This document shows positions 16,909-25,291 of a DNA stretch of 64,000 nt, piece after piece (the first letter of the stretch is position 1; each line of letters opens with the position of its first letter). Where the stretch lies: positions 372,001-436,000 of the forward strand of contig CAZTNW010000001.1 in the NCBI GenBank assembly GCA_964614945.1, given 5' to 3'. A program made the position numbers and the translations under genes. The DNA is from CAZTNW01 sp964614945. GTDB lineage: Bacteria > Caldisericota > JANLFM01. The notes below the pieces were generated by a model. It did not search any database, was not told the DNA's origin, and saw only the letters and a list, made by a program, of their open reading frames with translations.

Positions 16909-17275
16909 AAGAAAACTCATCACCGTCTCTCAGGGAAAGGAGGCTGCGCAGATTCAGATCGCTGACCAACTCGACCACGCCGGGTCGAATGCCTTTCTCC
17001 GGAAAAAGAGCCGCCCCCCTGAGTTCATCGCCAATCAGGACCCTGAGTATCCTCACCGCACCGAAGCGCCTGTTTCCTTCTATGAAAGAAGGTATCTCAG
17101 ATCGGGCAACGTCATAGAGCCTTCGCCAATCCGGGAGAGGAACCTTCACATTCAGGGTGCCAGGATAGACATGGTAGCCGAGAACTCTTCTCAATCTTTC
17201 CTTGTATCCGGCCTGGGAAAGAAAAACCTGACCCTTTCCCAGGCCGGAACAGACGCGTCCTTTAACGAGAGGCAT
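16892..17275 (-). CDS. ribK: Archaeal-type CTP-dependent riboflavin kinase (DUF120)
   Basis: The enzyme phosphorylates riboflavin to FMN using CTP. The 127-residue protein has the two signatures of the RibK/DUF120 family: a glycine-rich start GRVCSGLGKGQ (about 6-16) and YPGTLNVKV (37-45), followed by the beta-barrel with RILRVLIG and PGVVELVSD. It lies directly after an ECF S component, overlapping it by 14 bp, and under an FMN riboswitch, which fits an uptake-and-trapping module for riboflavin. Bacteria normally use the unrelated RibF (ATP-dependent), so the gene is unusual here; no RibF is seen in this window. Confidence 0.88.
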   Translation of the reverse strand: MPLVKGRVCSGLGKGQVFLSQAGYKERLRRVLGYHVYPGTLNVKVPLPDWRRLYDVARSEIPSFIEGNRRFGAVRILRVLIGDELRGAALFPEKGIRPGVVELVSDLNLRSLLSLRDGDEFSFKDEG

Positions 17276-17777
17276 ATCTCCTGAGGCCAGTCCTCCAGAG
17301 AATTTCCATCACTACGCCAATAACTCCTATCTCGATCCAGGCTTTGCCCAAAATTGTGTAGATGACAGGAAGGGGAAGCGAGTAAGGTATGCCGAATACG
17401 CCCAGCGTGAGGTAAGTTATGAGAGACTCCGGGATATAGCCGAGAACCACGGCGAGAAAGGGGCTCTTGACATAACGAAAGACCAAGGCCACGCAGAAAC
17501 CCGTAATCAACTTCCCCACAGCAATCAGGGGATTGCCAAATCTCAATGAAGGAGGAATGCCAACGATCCCTCCGGTTATAAAGCCCGCAAAGGGGCCGAC
17601 GAAGATTGCCGAGGCCATCGTGCCCAGGTGTGATAGATCAAGGGCGACCTGGTTTCCAATAATAGGAGCCAGGGTCAGGGAGAGGTAACCGAGCAGGATC
17701 CCGATCGCGGAAAAAATACCAACTCTGGCGATCACTGCAACTCTGAACAGGCGATAGCCACTGGACTTGACTTCCAT
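17262..17777 (-). CDS. ECF transporter S component, probable riboflavin/flavin specificity
   Basis: A 171-residue membrane protein with about five to six hydrophobic helices, a size usual for S components of energy-coupling factor importers. The motif region DLSHLGTMASAIFVGPFAGFITGGIVGI is typical of S components. Substrate assignment rests on context: an FMN riboswitch in its leader and riboflavin kinase as the next gene. It could then be a non-RibU flavin importer. The ECF T and A subunits are not in this window and would be shared from elsewhere. Start ATG at 17777 is preceded by GGAGGT on the minus strand. Confidence 0.85.
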   Translation of the reverse strand: MEVKSSGYRLFRVAVIARVGIFSAIGILLGYLSLTLAPIIGNQVALDLSHLGTMASAIFVGPFAGFITGGIVGIPPSLRFGNPLIAVGKLITGFCVALVFRYVKSPFLAVVLGYIPESLITYLTLGVFGIPYSLPLPVIYTILGKAWIEIGVIGVVMEILWRTGLRRYASR

Positions 17778-17822
17778 CTTTTCTTGACCTCCGAAGAATA
17801 AATTCCTCAGGGCAAATAGAAA

Positions 17823-17933
17823 AACCTTTTCTCATCCGGACTTTAACCGTCGGCCCCGGAATTTCACCGGATCTACGCGGGCGCGTTCGCGGGCTATACC
17901 GCCGGTCGGGAATTACGCCCTGCCCCAAAGGTT
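17823..17933 (-). ncRNA. FMN riboswitch (RFN element)
   Basis: On the minus strand the sequence shows the full RFN consensus. The P1 arm AACCTTT (at 17927-17933) pairs with AAAGGTT (17823-17829). Between them are the conserved blocks GGGGCAGGGCGTAATTCCCG, ACCGGCGGTATAGCCCGCGA, GATCCGGTGAAATTCCGGGG and CCGACGGTTAAAGTCCGGAT. It ends about 46 bases before the start codon of the S component. FMN binding should repress the transporter and riboflavin kinase genes. No strong terminator follows, so control at translation is likely. Confidence 0.96.
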
Positions 17934-17996
17934 GTTAGAATTATATCCAATAAGCTAAAGGGACGCAACATCTCCGGTAGCGAAAAGGAGCACAAA

Positions 17997-18386
17997 ATGA
18001 ATAAAAAAATTTATCGCTCGCGCATAAACCGCGTTATCAGCGGGGTTTGCGGCGGAATCGGGGAATACTTCAATATAGATCCCGTAGTCGTAAGGCTCAT
18101 CTGGGTCCTGGCTTTTTTCTTTGGGGGTTTCGGCCTTCTCGCCTACATTATCTGCTGGATATTCATACCTGAAGCGCCAGCCGGTAGTCAGGAACAGGCG
18201 GCAGTAAGTCAGCCTCAGTCCTGGGGACTCAGCTTGATTATTGGGATCGCGGTCGTGTTCCTGGGGGTCTTCTTCCTTCTACGCAATCTCTTCGGCTGGC
18301 ATATCTGGGATTGGAGCTGGAAGATTGGCTTTCCGCTTTTCATCGTGCTGATTGGAATTCTTCTCCTGTTTAGGATTAAAAGATAA
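17997..18386 (+). CDS. PspC-domain membrane protein
   Basis: A 129-residue protein. Residues 1-60 are a PspC domain: the charged start with RSRINRVISGVCGGIGEYFNIDPVVVRLIWV, followed by a hydrophobic helix ending in IFIPEAP. A linker then leads to two more transmembrane segments resembling the LiaF/DUF5668 membrane region. PspC proteins take part in envelope-stress responses and toxin control; no Psp partner is next to it. AAAGGAG precedes the ATG. It starts between the riboswitch promoter region and glmS and converges with glmS, abutting it with no gap. Confidence 0.88.
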   Translation: MNKKIYRSRINRVISGVCGGIGEYFNIDPVVVRLIWVLAFFFGGFGLLAYIICWIFIPEAPAGSQEQAAVSQPQSWGLSLIIGIAVVFLGVFFLLRNLFGWHIWDWSWKIGFPLFIVLIGILLLFRIKR

Positions 18387-20183
18387 TCAGTCCACCGTCA
18401 AAGTCTTGGAAATATTCCGGGGAAAGTCCGGATCAATTCCTCTTTCCGTGCTCATGAAATAAGCAAGGAGCTGGAGGGGTATGGTGGCGGCCAAAGGAAC
18501 CAGAAAATAATCTTCCGTCAGCAGCGGTAGAAGCCGGGAGGAATATTTCTCCAGCAAGGGCTGTCGAGGAGAAATGGTTATTGTCTTCCCTTCGCGACAG
18601 GATACCTCGTTGATGTGGGAGACGACCATCCCCGCGTCCTCCGCTGTAGAGATAAAGATAATCGGGTAACCGGGATAGACGATGGCTAACGGACCGTGCT
18701 TGAATTCAGAAGAATAGGCACCCTCACAATGGTTGTACACTACCTCCTTGATCTTCAATGCTCCCTCGCAGGCGATTCCGTGTGTGATGCCGTAGCCCAG
18801 GCAGTAAAAATCGTCGAACGACAAGAGCTCCGAGGCCAGCGATTTTACGTCCGACTCGAGTTCCCCAATAGTCCGCGAAAGAATGTCCGGTAAATGTTCA
18901 AAGCGCGAAACGGACCCGCCGACCATTTGATTGGCAGTTGCCAGAAAGAGGACAAGCTGATTAATGAAGGTCTTCGTGGCGGGAACCGATATTTCTAGGT
19001 CGGAAACAATAGGAAGATAGGATTGGCTGCGCAAACTCAGGGTCGAACCGAGGACGTTGACAAAGGCAAGGATCCTGCCGCCCTTGCTTGCCTCCACGTA
19101 GTTGACGACATTTATCACGTCCTTTGTTTCCCCGCTCTGAGAGACACAGAGAATAACATCATCGGGCTGCAGCGACGCCCCATATTGCTCGATAAATGCC
19201 CCTGCTGGCACCGGGAAAGCACTCTTCCCGCCCAGTTTATTGTAGTAGTAAGAGCCGACCAGGCAGGCATGGTAGGAGGTGCCGGAACCCACGAGAAAAA
19301 CACGGGGCGCGTTCTTGATAATGGAAGAAAAGCGAGAAAGCTCTCTTGACTCCGCCAGGTAATGCAGTAGGTTGCCGCACTTTTCCGGCTGTTCGCTGAT
19401 TTCCTTGATCATAAAATGCGGGTAGCCGCCTTTATGGGCGACCTCCTTAGAGTAAGTGGAAACTTCTGGTTCTCGTTGGATCGATCGGCCGGTATGAATA
19501 TCGAAAATGCAATAGCTTGAAGCGTCGAAGCGCGCGAACTCACCGTCTTTCAAAACTACGATATTCGAGGTGAGTTCAAGAATTGATGGAAGATCAGAAG
19601 AGACGCAATGAAAATCATCCCCAACTCCCAGGTACAAAGAGGAACCCATCTTGGCTGCGTAGACAGCACTCTCTCCCTGATGAGTGATGGCATAAGCATA
19701 GTCTCCCCGTAGGTCTCGAGCAGCGGCGATAATAGCCTCTTTCAAGCTGCCTGAACGGTCAAAATGCCGTTCTATAGCATGTACAACGATCTCTCCGTCG
19801 TTCTCCCCTATCAGGAGATGGCCCTCTTTCAAAAATTCCTCTCTCAAAGAAACAGTGTTTATCACATTTCCGTTGTGGGCTCCCACCAGGTCTTTATCAC
19901 AATCGAAATGGGGTTGGGCGTTCCTTTGAGCAGGAACTCCGAATGTTGCCCACCTCAATTGAACCAATCCTCGATTGCCCTTGAGAGTGCGGAGAGAATA
20001 TTTCTCGTCCACCTCGTCCACCCGGCCCACATCCTTGAACAATTGGATGCTTCCTGAATTATCCACCGCCGCGCAACCGACAGAGTCATAACCTCTGTAA
20101 GTCAAGCTGTGCGCCGCATTTACCAGGATTTCTCCGAGATCCTCCCTTTCCCGGTCAAAGACGACGCCGAAGATTCCACACAT
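18387..20183 (-). CDS. glmS: Glutamine-fructose-6-phosphate aminotransferase
   Basis: GlmS makes glucosamine 6-phosphate from fructose 6-phosphate and glutamine, the entry to peptidoglycan amino sugars. The start is set at the ATG followed by TGT, because the mature enzyme needs the N-terminal Cys nucleophile (MCGIFGVV); two upstream codons in frame are excluded. The glutaminase domain (1-~235) is followed by two SIS isomerase domains with VGSGTSYHACLVG and LCVSQSGETKDV. The C-terminus ends in the usual PRNISKTLTVD. About 598 residues, normal length. The leader has no sign of a glmS ribozyme. Confidence 0.96.
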   Translation of the reverse strand: MCGIFGVVFDREREDLGEILVNAAHSLTYRGYDSVGCAAVDNSGSIQLFKDVGRVDEVDEKYSLRTLKGNRGLVQLRWATFGVPAQRNAQPHFDCDKDLVGAHNGNVINTVSLREEFLKEGHLLIGENDGEIVVHAIERHFDRSGSLKEAIIAAARDLRGDYAYAITHQGESAVYAAKMGSSLYLGVGDDFHCVSSDLPSILELTSNIVVLKDGEFARFDASSYCIFDIHTGRSIQREPEVSTYSKEVAHKGGYPHFMIKEISEQPEKCGNLLHYLAESRELSRFSSIIKNAPRVFLVGSGTSYHACLVGSYYYNKLGGKSAFPVPAGAFIEQYGASLQPDDVILCVSQSGETKDVINVVNYVEASKGGRILAFVNVLGSTLSLRSQSYLPIVSDLEISVPATKTFINQLVLFLATANQMVGGSVSRFEHLPDILSRTIGELESDVKSLASELLSFDDFYCLGYGITHGIACEGALKIKEVVYNHCEGAYSSEFKHGPLAIVYPGYPIIFISTAEDAGMVVSHINEVSCREGKTITISPRQPLLEKYSSRLLPLLTEDYFLVPLAATIPLQLLAYFMSTERGIDPDFPRNISKTLTVD

Positions 20184-20235
20184 AAGCAATCACCTTTCCT
20201 CTTATCACAAAACGGAGACATCTTATCATCAGTTT

Positions 20236-20250
20236 GCTGACTTTGTCAGC
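20236..20250. promoter_or_regulatory. Short inverted repeat, possible operator for glmS
   Basis: GCTGAC (20236-20241), TTT, GTCAGC (20245-20250) form a perfect 6-bp dyad about 53 bp upstream of the glmS start. Size and position suit a repressor site, but the regulator is unknown. Confidence 0.35.
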
Positions 20251-20408
20251 TTTGCTTGGAAGATGCCCGTGTCATTGCCTAATATCCGCCCTATCGTATT
20301 TACTTCTCAAAAGAGAGGAAATGTGTTACCTTTGTAAGCAAGAAGGAGTATTAAATATAAATGATACAAATACTACTTCAGGGCAAATCAAAAGGCTCAC
20401 ATAAGGAA

Positions 20409-20461
20409 TGCAAAAAAATTTATTCCTTTTTCTCTGCACAAAAATCTCTGCAAAAAAATTT
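20409..20461 (+). promoter_or_regulatory. Repeated TGCA-A-tract elements upstream of operon
   Basis: TGCAAAAAAATTT occurs exactly at 20409-20421 and 20449-20461, 40 bp apart, about four helical turns. A related TGCACAAAAATCT sits between them at 20435-20447. The last copy ends 35 bp before the ATG of the DUF362 gene. They could be binding sites for a regulator of the operon, or bent DNA upstream elements. Confidence 0.4.
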
Positions 20462-20496
20462 CGGATCCGAGAAATAACCAAGCAAAGGAAGGCACC

Positions 20497-21702
20497 ATGA
20501 GCGTCGTCTCAATAGTGAAAACCCCGGGAGGAGAAGAGGAGCAAATATCTGCCTCTGTCCGCCAGGCTGTGGAGTTGGCCGGAGGAACGGAAGATCTAAT
20601 CAATCCAGGTGACCTCGTTCTCATCAAGCCCAACCTGGTAGCAGTTCCCGCAAGCAGGTTGACCGGCGCTGTCACTCGCTGGGAAGTTGTAAAGGCCGTG
20701 GCCGACTTGGTGAAAGAGGCGGGGGGAAACCCTGTCATTGCGGAATCCGCCGCAGCCGGGGTCGATACGGAAAAGGTAATTGCTGCTTGCGACTACGAAC
20801 GGTTGCGCAATGCAGGCTATCAGGTTATTGATCTGAAAAGGACAAAAAGAGCAAAGCTCGACTCACCGCAGGGGGTCGTCTTCAAGACATTGGGTTCCTG
20901 GGAACTCGTGACCAAAGCGGACGTCGTCATTTCTGTCCCTGTGATGAAAACTCACGACCAGACCGAGGTCACCCTGGGTTTAAAGAACTTAAAAGGCCTG
21001 ATTGATGACAATCAGAAAAAAGAATTTCACAGACAGGGGCTCCTAGAAGGGGTAGTGGATTTAGTTTTGGCCTTGAAGGCTAAATTGACTGTAATTGATG
21101 CCACGATCGCTCAGGAGGGATTAGGACCTATCTTCGGGAAGCCGGTGGAAATGGGCCTCATTATCGTCTCCAAGGACCTGGTAGCAGCTGATGCCGTAGG
21201 GGGGATGATTATGGGCTACCCTCCCCGAGAGGTCATGATAACTGTAAAGGCCGCCGAAAGAGGCCTGGGGGAAATGGATTTAGAAAAAATAGAAGTGAAG
21301 GGAGTCCCCATTTCTCAGGTGCAGAGGCGTTTTCTGCGGTCCGCAGAGACTTCCATCGAAGGTCTCCCTCCCTTCCATCTAGTCCTTGCGGAGGGAGCTT
21401 GTACCGGTTGTCGCAATACCGTAATCAGCGCCATCATGGATATGAAAAGCCAGAACCTGCAGGGTTACTTGAAAGGCAAGTACATCGTGGCCGGACCTTA
21501 TGAGGTATCGAAAATCCCCCCAAACCTGAAAAAAGACCATCTGATCCTTGTGGGGGTATGTACGAAAAATTTAGAGGAATTGGGCAAATATGTGCCGGGC
21601 TGTCCCCCCAACAATATTTTTGTCGTTAAGGCAGTGATCGGAGAAGAAAAGCGGGTGAAAAGGAGGTACGCAACTGAAGAAGGGGCCGACCAGGAACAAT
21701 AG
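20497..21702 (+). CDS. DUF362-domain protein with C-terminal Cys residues
   Basis: The 401-residue protein has the DUF362 layout: PGDLVLIKPNLVA near residue 45, VVKAVADLVKEAGGNPVIAES, VISVPVMKTHDQTEVTLGLKNLKG in the middle and a VAADAVGGMIMGYPP block. Many DUF362 proteins carry a 2x[4Fe-4S] domain; here there is none, but the C-terminal third has CTGC near residue 305 and two later cysteines (GVC and GCPP) that might bind a cluster or metal. The molecular role is not established. It is the first gene of the catabolic operon, 11 bp before the thiolase. Confidence 0.82.
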   Translation: MSVVSIVKTPGGEEEQISASVRQAVELAGGTEDLINPGDLVLIKPNLVAVPASRLTGAVTRWEVVKAVADLVKEAGGNPVIAESAAAGVDTEKVIAACDYERLRNAGYQVIDLKRTKRAKLDSPQGVVFKTLGSWELVTKADVVISVPVMKTHDQTEVTLGLKNLKGLIDDNQKKEFHRQGLLEGVVDLVLALKAKLTVIDATIAQEGLGPIFGKPVEMGLIIVSKDLVAADAVGGMIMGYPPREVMITVKAAERGLGEMDLEKIEVKGVPISQVQRRFLRSAETSIEGLPPFHLVLAEGACTGCRNTVISAIMDMKSQNLQGYLKGKYIVAGPYEVSKIPPNLKKDHLILVGVCTKNLEELGKYVPGCPPNNIFVVKAVIGEEKRVKRRYATEEGADQEQ

Positions 21703-21713
21703 GAGGTGGCAGG

Positions 21714-22922
21714 TTGAATTCCTCAACGAAGGAGGACTCCTTGAAAAAGGTTGTGATCGTTGACGCAGCGCGGACACCGATAGGTGCTTACGGCGGAAGT
21801 TTAAGGACTAAGAGTGCGGCTGAACTTGCAGCTGCTGTAATTCGATCTATCCACGAGCGGAATGCGCTGGAGAAAATAAAGGTCGATCAGGTTATTTTGG
21901 GTTGCGTCCTGCAAAATGGGGAGAATGCTTACGTCAGCCGATTAGCAATGCTCAAGGCAGGTCTCCCTGCAGATATCCCTGCCTTGACTGTTAATAGGCT
22001 CTGCGGTTCCGGCCTGGAAGCCGTAAATCAGGGAGCCCAGCTCATTCAGACTGGGTTAGCTGAGGTATGCATCGCGGGTGGCACAGAAAGTATGACCAAT
22101 GCCCCTTACCTGTCCTATGGGCTCCGCTGGGGCGTGCGGATAAATGACTCTTCCCTTCTCGACTCAATGGTAGCCATCCTTACCGACCCCTACCTCGGCT
22201 ATCACATGGGAGTAACAGCGGAAAACCTCGCTAATAAGTACGGCATCAGCCGCCGTGAGCAGGACGAGTTTGCCCTCTGGAGCCATGCCAAGGCCGTGAA
22301 CGCTCAGAAGAATAATCTGTTCAAATCGGAAATTGTCCCCGTAGAAGTGCAAAGCCCAAAAGAAACCCTTATTGTCAGTCAGGACGAAGGGCCAAGGGCT
22401 GATGCCACCATCGAAAAACTGGAAAAATTAAAACCAGTCTTTCAGAAAGAGGGGACAGTTACCGCAGGAAACTCCTCCAGTCTGAATGATGCCGCCAGTT
22501 GTGTCCTTCTGATGTCAGAGCATAAGGCACGGGAATTGGGCTGCAGATCGCGGGCCATGTTCTTATCCCAGGCTGTGTGCGCACTACCGCCAGAGGTCAT
22601 GGGCCTAGGGCCAGCATATGCCGTCCCCCTTGCCCTCGAGCGGGCAAGGCTTTCCCTGAAGGACATCGACATCATCGAATCCAATGAGGCCTTCGCTGCG
22701 CAGGCACTGGCTGTAGACAGAGAACTCCAGTACAATCCGGAGAGGCTAAATGTCAAGGGAGGCGCAATTGCCTTAGGCCATCCAATCGGTGCAACCGGAG
22801 CAATCCTCGTTACAAAAGCCCTCTATGAATTAGAGCGAAGCGACAAAGAGCTGGCTCTGATAACTCTCTGTATTGGGGGTGGTCAGGGAATTGCTACTGT
22901 GATTCGCCGATTAAACTCTTAA
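21714..22922 (+). CDS. Acetyl-CoA acetyltransferase (thiolase)
   Basis: Thiolase II cleaves acetoacetyl-CoA with CoA to two acetyl-CoA, or the reverse. The nucleophile Cys is in NRLCGSGLEAVNQG (about residue 97), the catalytic His in GGAIALGHPIGATG near 355, and the second Cys in LCIGGGQG near 388. The TTG at 21714 has AGGAGG seven bases upstream. A second TTG at 21741, with its own GGAGGA, would give the family-typical MKKVVIVDAARTPIG start, so either is possible. It fits as the last step of the crotonyl-CoA to acetyl-CoA route encoded downstream. Confidence 0.94.
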   Translation: MNSSTKEDSLKKVVIVDAARTPIGAYGGSLRTKSAAELAAAVIRSIHERNALEKIKVDQVILGCVLQNGENAYVSRLAMLKAGLPADIPALTVNRLCGSGLEAVNQGAQLIQTGLAEVCIAGGTESMTNAPYLSYGLRWGVRINDSSLLDSMVAILTDPYLGYHMGVTAENLANKYGISRREQDEFALWSHAKAVNAQKNNLFKSEIVPVEVQSPKETLIVSQDEGPRADATIEKLEKLKPVFQKEGTVTAGNSSSLNDAASCVLLMSEHKARELGCRSRAMFLSQAVCALPPEVMGLGPAYAVPLALERARLSLKDIDIIESNEAFAAQALAVDRELQYNPERLNVKGGAIALGHPIGATGAILVTKALYELERSDKELALITLCIGGGQGIATVIRRLNS

Positions 22923-22944
22923 ATAGAAATGAAAGGAGCAGCAA

Positions 22945-23265
22945 ATGGAAAAGGAATGGAAAGGGGTCACAGTTCTTACCAAGGCCAATATTTATTTCGA
23001 AGGCAAGGTCATCAGCCGAACGGTTCTGTTTCCCGATGGTTCCAGGAAAACCCTCGGCATCATTCTCCCTGGCGAATACGAATTCTCGGTCGGCGATCGC
23101 GAGGAAATGGAAATCGTCTCAGGTTCAGTAGAAGTGCTTCTTCCCGGGACTAACAGTTGGAAAAGCTTCCAGGCAGGAGACTCCTTCTCTTTGCCAAAGA
23201 ACAGTCGTTATCGCATTCGGAGCGGGGAAGTGGCTGAATATATTTGCGGATTTCTCCTGGATTAG
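22945..23265 (+). CDS. ppnP: Pyrimidine/purine nucleoside phosphorylase PpnP
   Basis: A 106-residue single-domain cupin of the PpnP (formerly DUF1255, YaiE) family, which phosphorolyses nucleosides to the base and ribose 1-phosphate. The diagnostic VLFPDGSRKTLGIILPGEYEF (split at about 28-48), EIVSGSVEVLLPG and the FQAGDSFSLPKNSRYRI segment are all present. Length is normal. Its place between thiolase and the oxidoreductase is unexpected and may simply reflect operon assembly. AAAGGAG lies before the ATG. Confidence 0.9.
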   Translation: MEKEWKGVTVLTKANIYFEGKVISRTVLFPDGSRKTLGIILPGEYEFSVGDREEMEIVSGSVEVLLPGTNSWKSFQAGDSFSLPKNSRYRIRSGEVAEYICGFLLD

Positions 23266-23274
23266 AGGCGGACC

Positions 23275-23826
23275 GTGCTTTTTGAAATCAGGATTCACGG
23301 CCGCGGGGGGCAAGGTTCGGTAGTAATGGCGGAATTGATAGCGAGCGCAGCCTTCGAAGAGGGCAAGTTCGGGCAGGCTTTTCCTTACTTAGGCGGAGGT
23401 GGTGAACGCAGAGGTGCCCCGGTACAAGCTTTCGCTCGTATTTCGGACAGTCCGATCAGGCTGCGGGAGAAAATCCAAAACCCGGATATCGTCGTAGTCC
23501 AGGATTCGTCCTTGCTGAAAGTAGTGGATGTTCTGAAAGGCTTGAAGACGGAAGGTCTCGTCCTCTTGAACGCAAAGGCAGAGATATCCTTAGGCGGAGA
23601 CCAATTCAAGGTCTGCACGATACCGGCCACCAGGATAGCTGTTGAAGCTCTGGGCAAGCCGATTATGAATACCGCCCTGCTTGGAGCCTTTGCGGCTCTA
23701 ACTGGTCTCATTACCTTAGATTCCATCGCCTTATGCCTGAAGAAAAAGTTCGAGCCCGATGTTGCTCTCAAAAATTTAAATGCGGTTGGTAAGGCCTTCG
23801 AATTTGTGAAAGGGGAACTCTCATGA
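23275..23826 (+). CDS. 2-oxoacid:ferredoxin oxidoreductase gamma subunit (set 1)
   Basis: The gamma subunit of a four-subunit 2-oxoacid:ferredoxin oxidoreductase, which turns a 2-oxoacid, CoA and oxidised ferredoxin into acyl-CoA, CO2 and reduced ferredoxin. The N-terminal IRIHGRGGQGSV motif and RGAPVQAFARIS are conserved. 183 residues, as usual. GTG start at 23275, nine bases after ppnP. Its stop overlaps the delta start by 4 bp. Compared with set 2 (59927 onward) it has extra glycines (LGGGGERRG) before the GAPVQ motif. Confidence 0.93.
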   Translation: MLFEIRIHGRGGQGSVVMAELIASAAFEEGKFGQAFPYLGGGGERRGAPVQAFARISDSPIRLREKIQNPDIVVVQDSSLLKVVDVLKGLKTEGLVLLNAKAEISLGGDQFKVCTIPATRIAVEALGKPIMNTALLGAFAALTGLITLDSIALCLKKKFEPDVALKNLNAVGKAFEFVKGELS

Positions 23827-24080
23827 AAATTCGATTGGGCGGTGTCTGCGAAGCAGGGGGTTCCAAGAAGCTGGAGACAGGGAAATGGAGGGCATTTCGC
23901 CCTGCAGTTCAAAAAGATGAGTGCACTCGCTGCCGCGTATGCTTCAACTTTTGCCCGGACGGCTGCATCCGAATTACAGAAAATGGCGCAGAAATTGATC
24001 TTTTCTACTGCAAGGGCTGTATGATCTGCGTTCAGGAGTGCCCGAAGCAAGCAATTCGAAAGGAGGCGGAGGAGGAATGA
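23823..24080 (+). CDS. 2-oxoacid:ferredoxin oxidoreductase delta subunit (ferredoxin, set 1)
   Basis: An 85-residue polyferredoxin subunit that carries electrons out of the complex. Two [4Fe-4S] motifs are visible: CTRCRVCFNFCPDGC (about 36-50) and CKGCMICVQECPK (about 66-78). The N-terminal WRAFRP segment is typical of the subunit. It overlaps both neighbours by 4 bp, which suggests translational coupling and equal stoichiometry. Confidence 0.93.
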   Translation: MKIRLGGVCEAGGSKKLETGKWRAFRPAVQKDECTRCRVCFNFCPDGCIRITENGAEIDLFYCKGCMICVQECPKQAIRKEAEEE

Positions 24081-25279
24081 AAGAGAAAACCACCAGGATC
24101 ATAGAAGGATCAAGGGCGGTGGCAGAAGCCGTGGCTGCCTGCAAGCCCGATGTAATCTCCGCTTACCCGATCAGCCCTCAAACACATATAGTTGAGGATT
24201 TATCCAGCTTCGTGGCTTCAGGTAAGTTGAAGAGCATTTTCATCCGTGCGGACTCCGAGTTCTCGGCAGCCTCGATTATCTATGGCGCCAGTGCCGCTGG
24301 CGCCAGAGCTTACACAGCATCATCATCGCAGGGCCTCCTGCTCATGACAGAGGTTGTTTTTGTCTTAGCCGCGGCTCGCCTTCCGGTTGTAATCACGGCT
24401 GTCAATCGCACGGTGTCAGCTCCTATCAGTATTCAACCCGATCACCAAGACAGTATGACTTTACGCGACCCAGGAATTGTCCAGATTCACGTGGAGAGCC
24501 TGCAGGAAGCTTACGATGCTCACATCCAAGCGTTTAAAATCGCGGAACACCCGGACGTACTTCTGCCGGTAATGATCTGCATGGACGGTTGGATCTTGAG
24601 CCACTCTTACGAACCGGTCACCTTGTTTGATGATCAATCCATCACGGAATTCGTAGGAAAATTCGAACCCATTCAATATCTAGACCCTAACAATCCCCTC
24701 ACCTATGGCGCATACGCCGATGAGGATCGTCTCACCGAGTTCAAATATGCTCTGATGGTAGCCCAGGAGAAGGCAAAAAGTAGGATCGAAGAGATTGCGC
24801 GGGAGTATGAACACTCGTTTGGCCACTACGCGGGAGGGTTACTCGATGCCTACCAGGCGGAGGACGCCGATGTCCTCTTTGTGGCCATGGGTTCCCTCGT
24901 TTCCACGATCCGCGTCGCCGTGGATGAAATGCGCGAGGAGGGTAAGAAAGTCGGACTGATCAAGGTGCGCTCTTACCGACCTTTCCCAGCTGAAGCTCTG
25001 ATTGAAGCGGCAGGAAAGGCACAGGTGTTGGCGGTCCTCGACAAGAGTATCAGCATCAATATCGGAGGCATTTTAGCTACGGAGATCAAGGCGGCATTCT
25101 ACCATCAGGAAAAAAGACCCTACATTCTCAGCTTCTTGGCAGGGATCGGCGGAAAAGAGGTCAACCGTCAGGTGCTGCGTCAGATCTACGCTCAGTCCGT
25201 GAAGGTGATCGAAAGAGCGAAGCCGCCTCAAGATCCCATCTACGTGGGGCTGGATTTTGATGCTGTGCGGGCGCTTTGA
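24077..25279 (+). CDS. 2-oxoacid:ferredoxin oxidoreductase alpha subunit (set 1)
   Basis: The alpha subunit, about 400 residues, with the pyrimidine-binding half of the TPP site. RIIEGSRAVAEAVAACKPDVIS and AYPISPQTHIVEDLS form the start; set 2 has AYPITPQT, so a Thr is Ser here. The S-rich TASSSQGLLLM replaces TATTSQG. ATG 24077 is chosen over an in-frame ATG 13 codons upstream because GGAGGCGGAGGAGG lies just before it and it overlaps the delta stop as ATGA. The substitutions hint that the preferred 2-oxoacid differs from that of set 2. Substrate not fixed. Confidence 0.92.
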   Translation: MKEKTTRIIEGSRAVAEAVAACKPDVISAYPISPQTHIVEDLSSFVASGKLKSIFIRADSEFSAASIIYGASAAGARAYTASSSQGLLLMTEVVFVLAAARLPVVITAVNRTVSAPISIQPDHQDSMTLRDPGIVQIHVESLQEAYDAHIQAFKIAEHPDVLLPVMICMDGWILSHSYEPVTLFDDQSITEFVGKFEPIQYLDPNNPLTYGAYADEDRLTEFKYALMVAQEKAKSRIEEIAREYEHSFGHYAGGLLDAYQAEDADVLFVAMGSLVSTIRVAVDEMREEGKKVGLIKVRSYRPFPAEALIEAAGKAQVLAVLDKSISINIGGILATEIKAAFYHQEKRPYILSFLAGIGGKEVNRQVLRQIYAQSVKVIERAKPPQDPIYVGLDFDAVRAL

Positions 25280-25291
25280 AGGGAGGAAATC

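Larger units (their letters stand above)
20184..20496. other. Divergent regulatory region, glmS / catabolic operon
   Basis: This 313-bp gap separates divergent glmS and the long plus-strand operon and must hold both promoters. It is AT-rich. It contains a GCTGAC-TTT-GTCAGC inverted repeat near glmS and three related TGCA-plus-A-tract elements near the operon, listed separately. No gene was recognised. Confidence 0.6.

Noticed and set aside
20184..20300. glmS ribozyme in the glmS leader
   Set aside because: None of the conserved ribozyme core could be found; only a short dyad is present.
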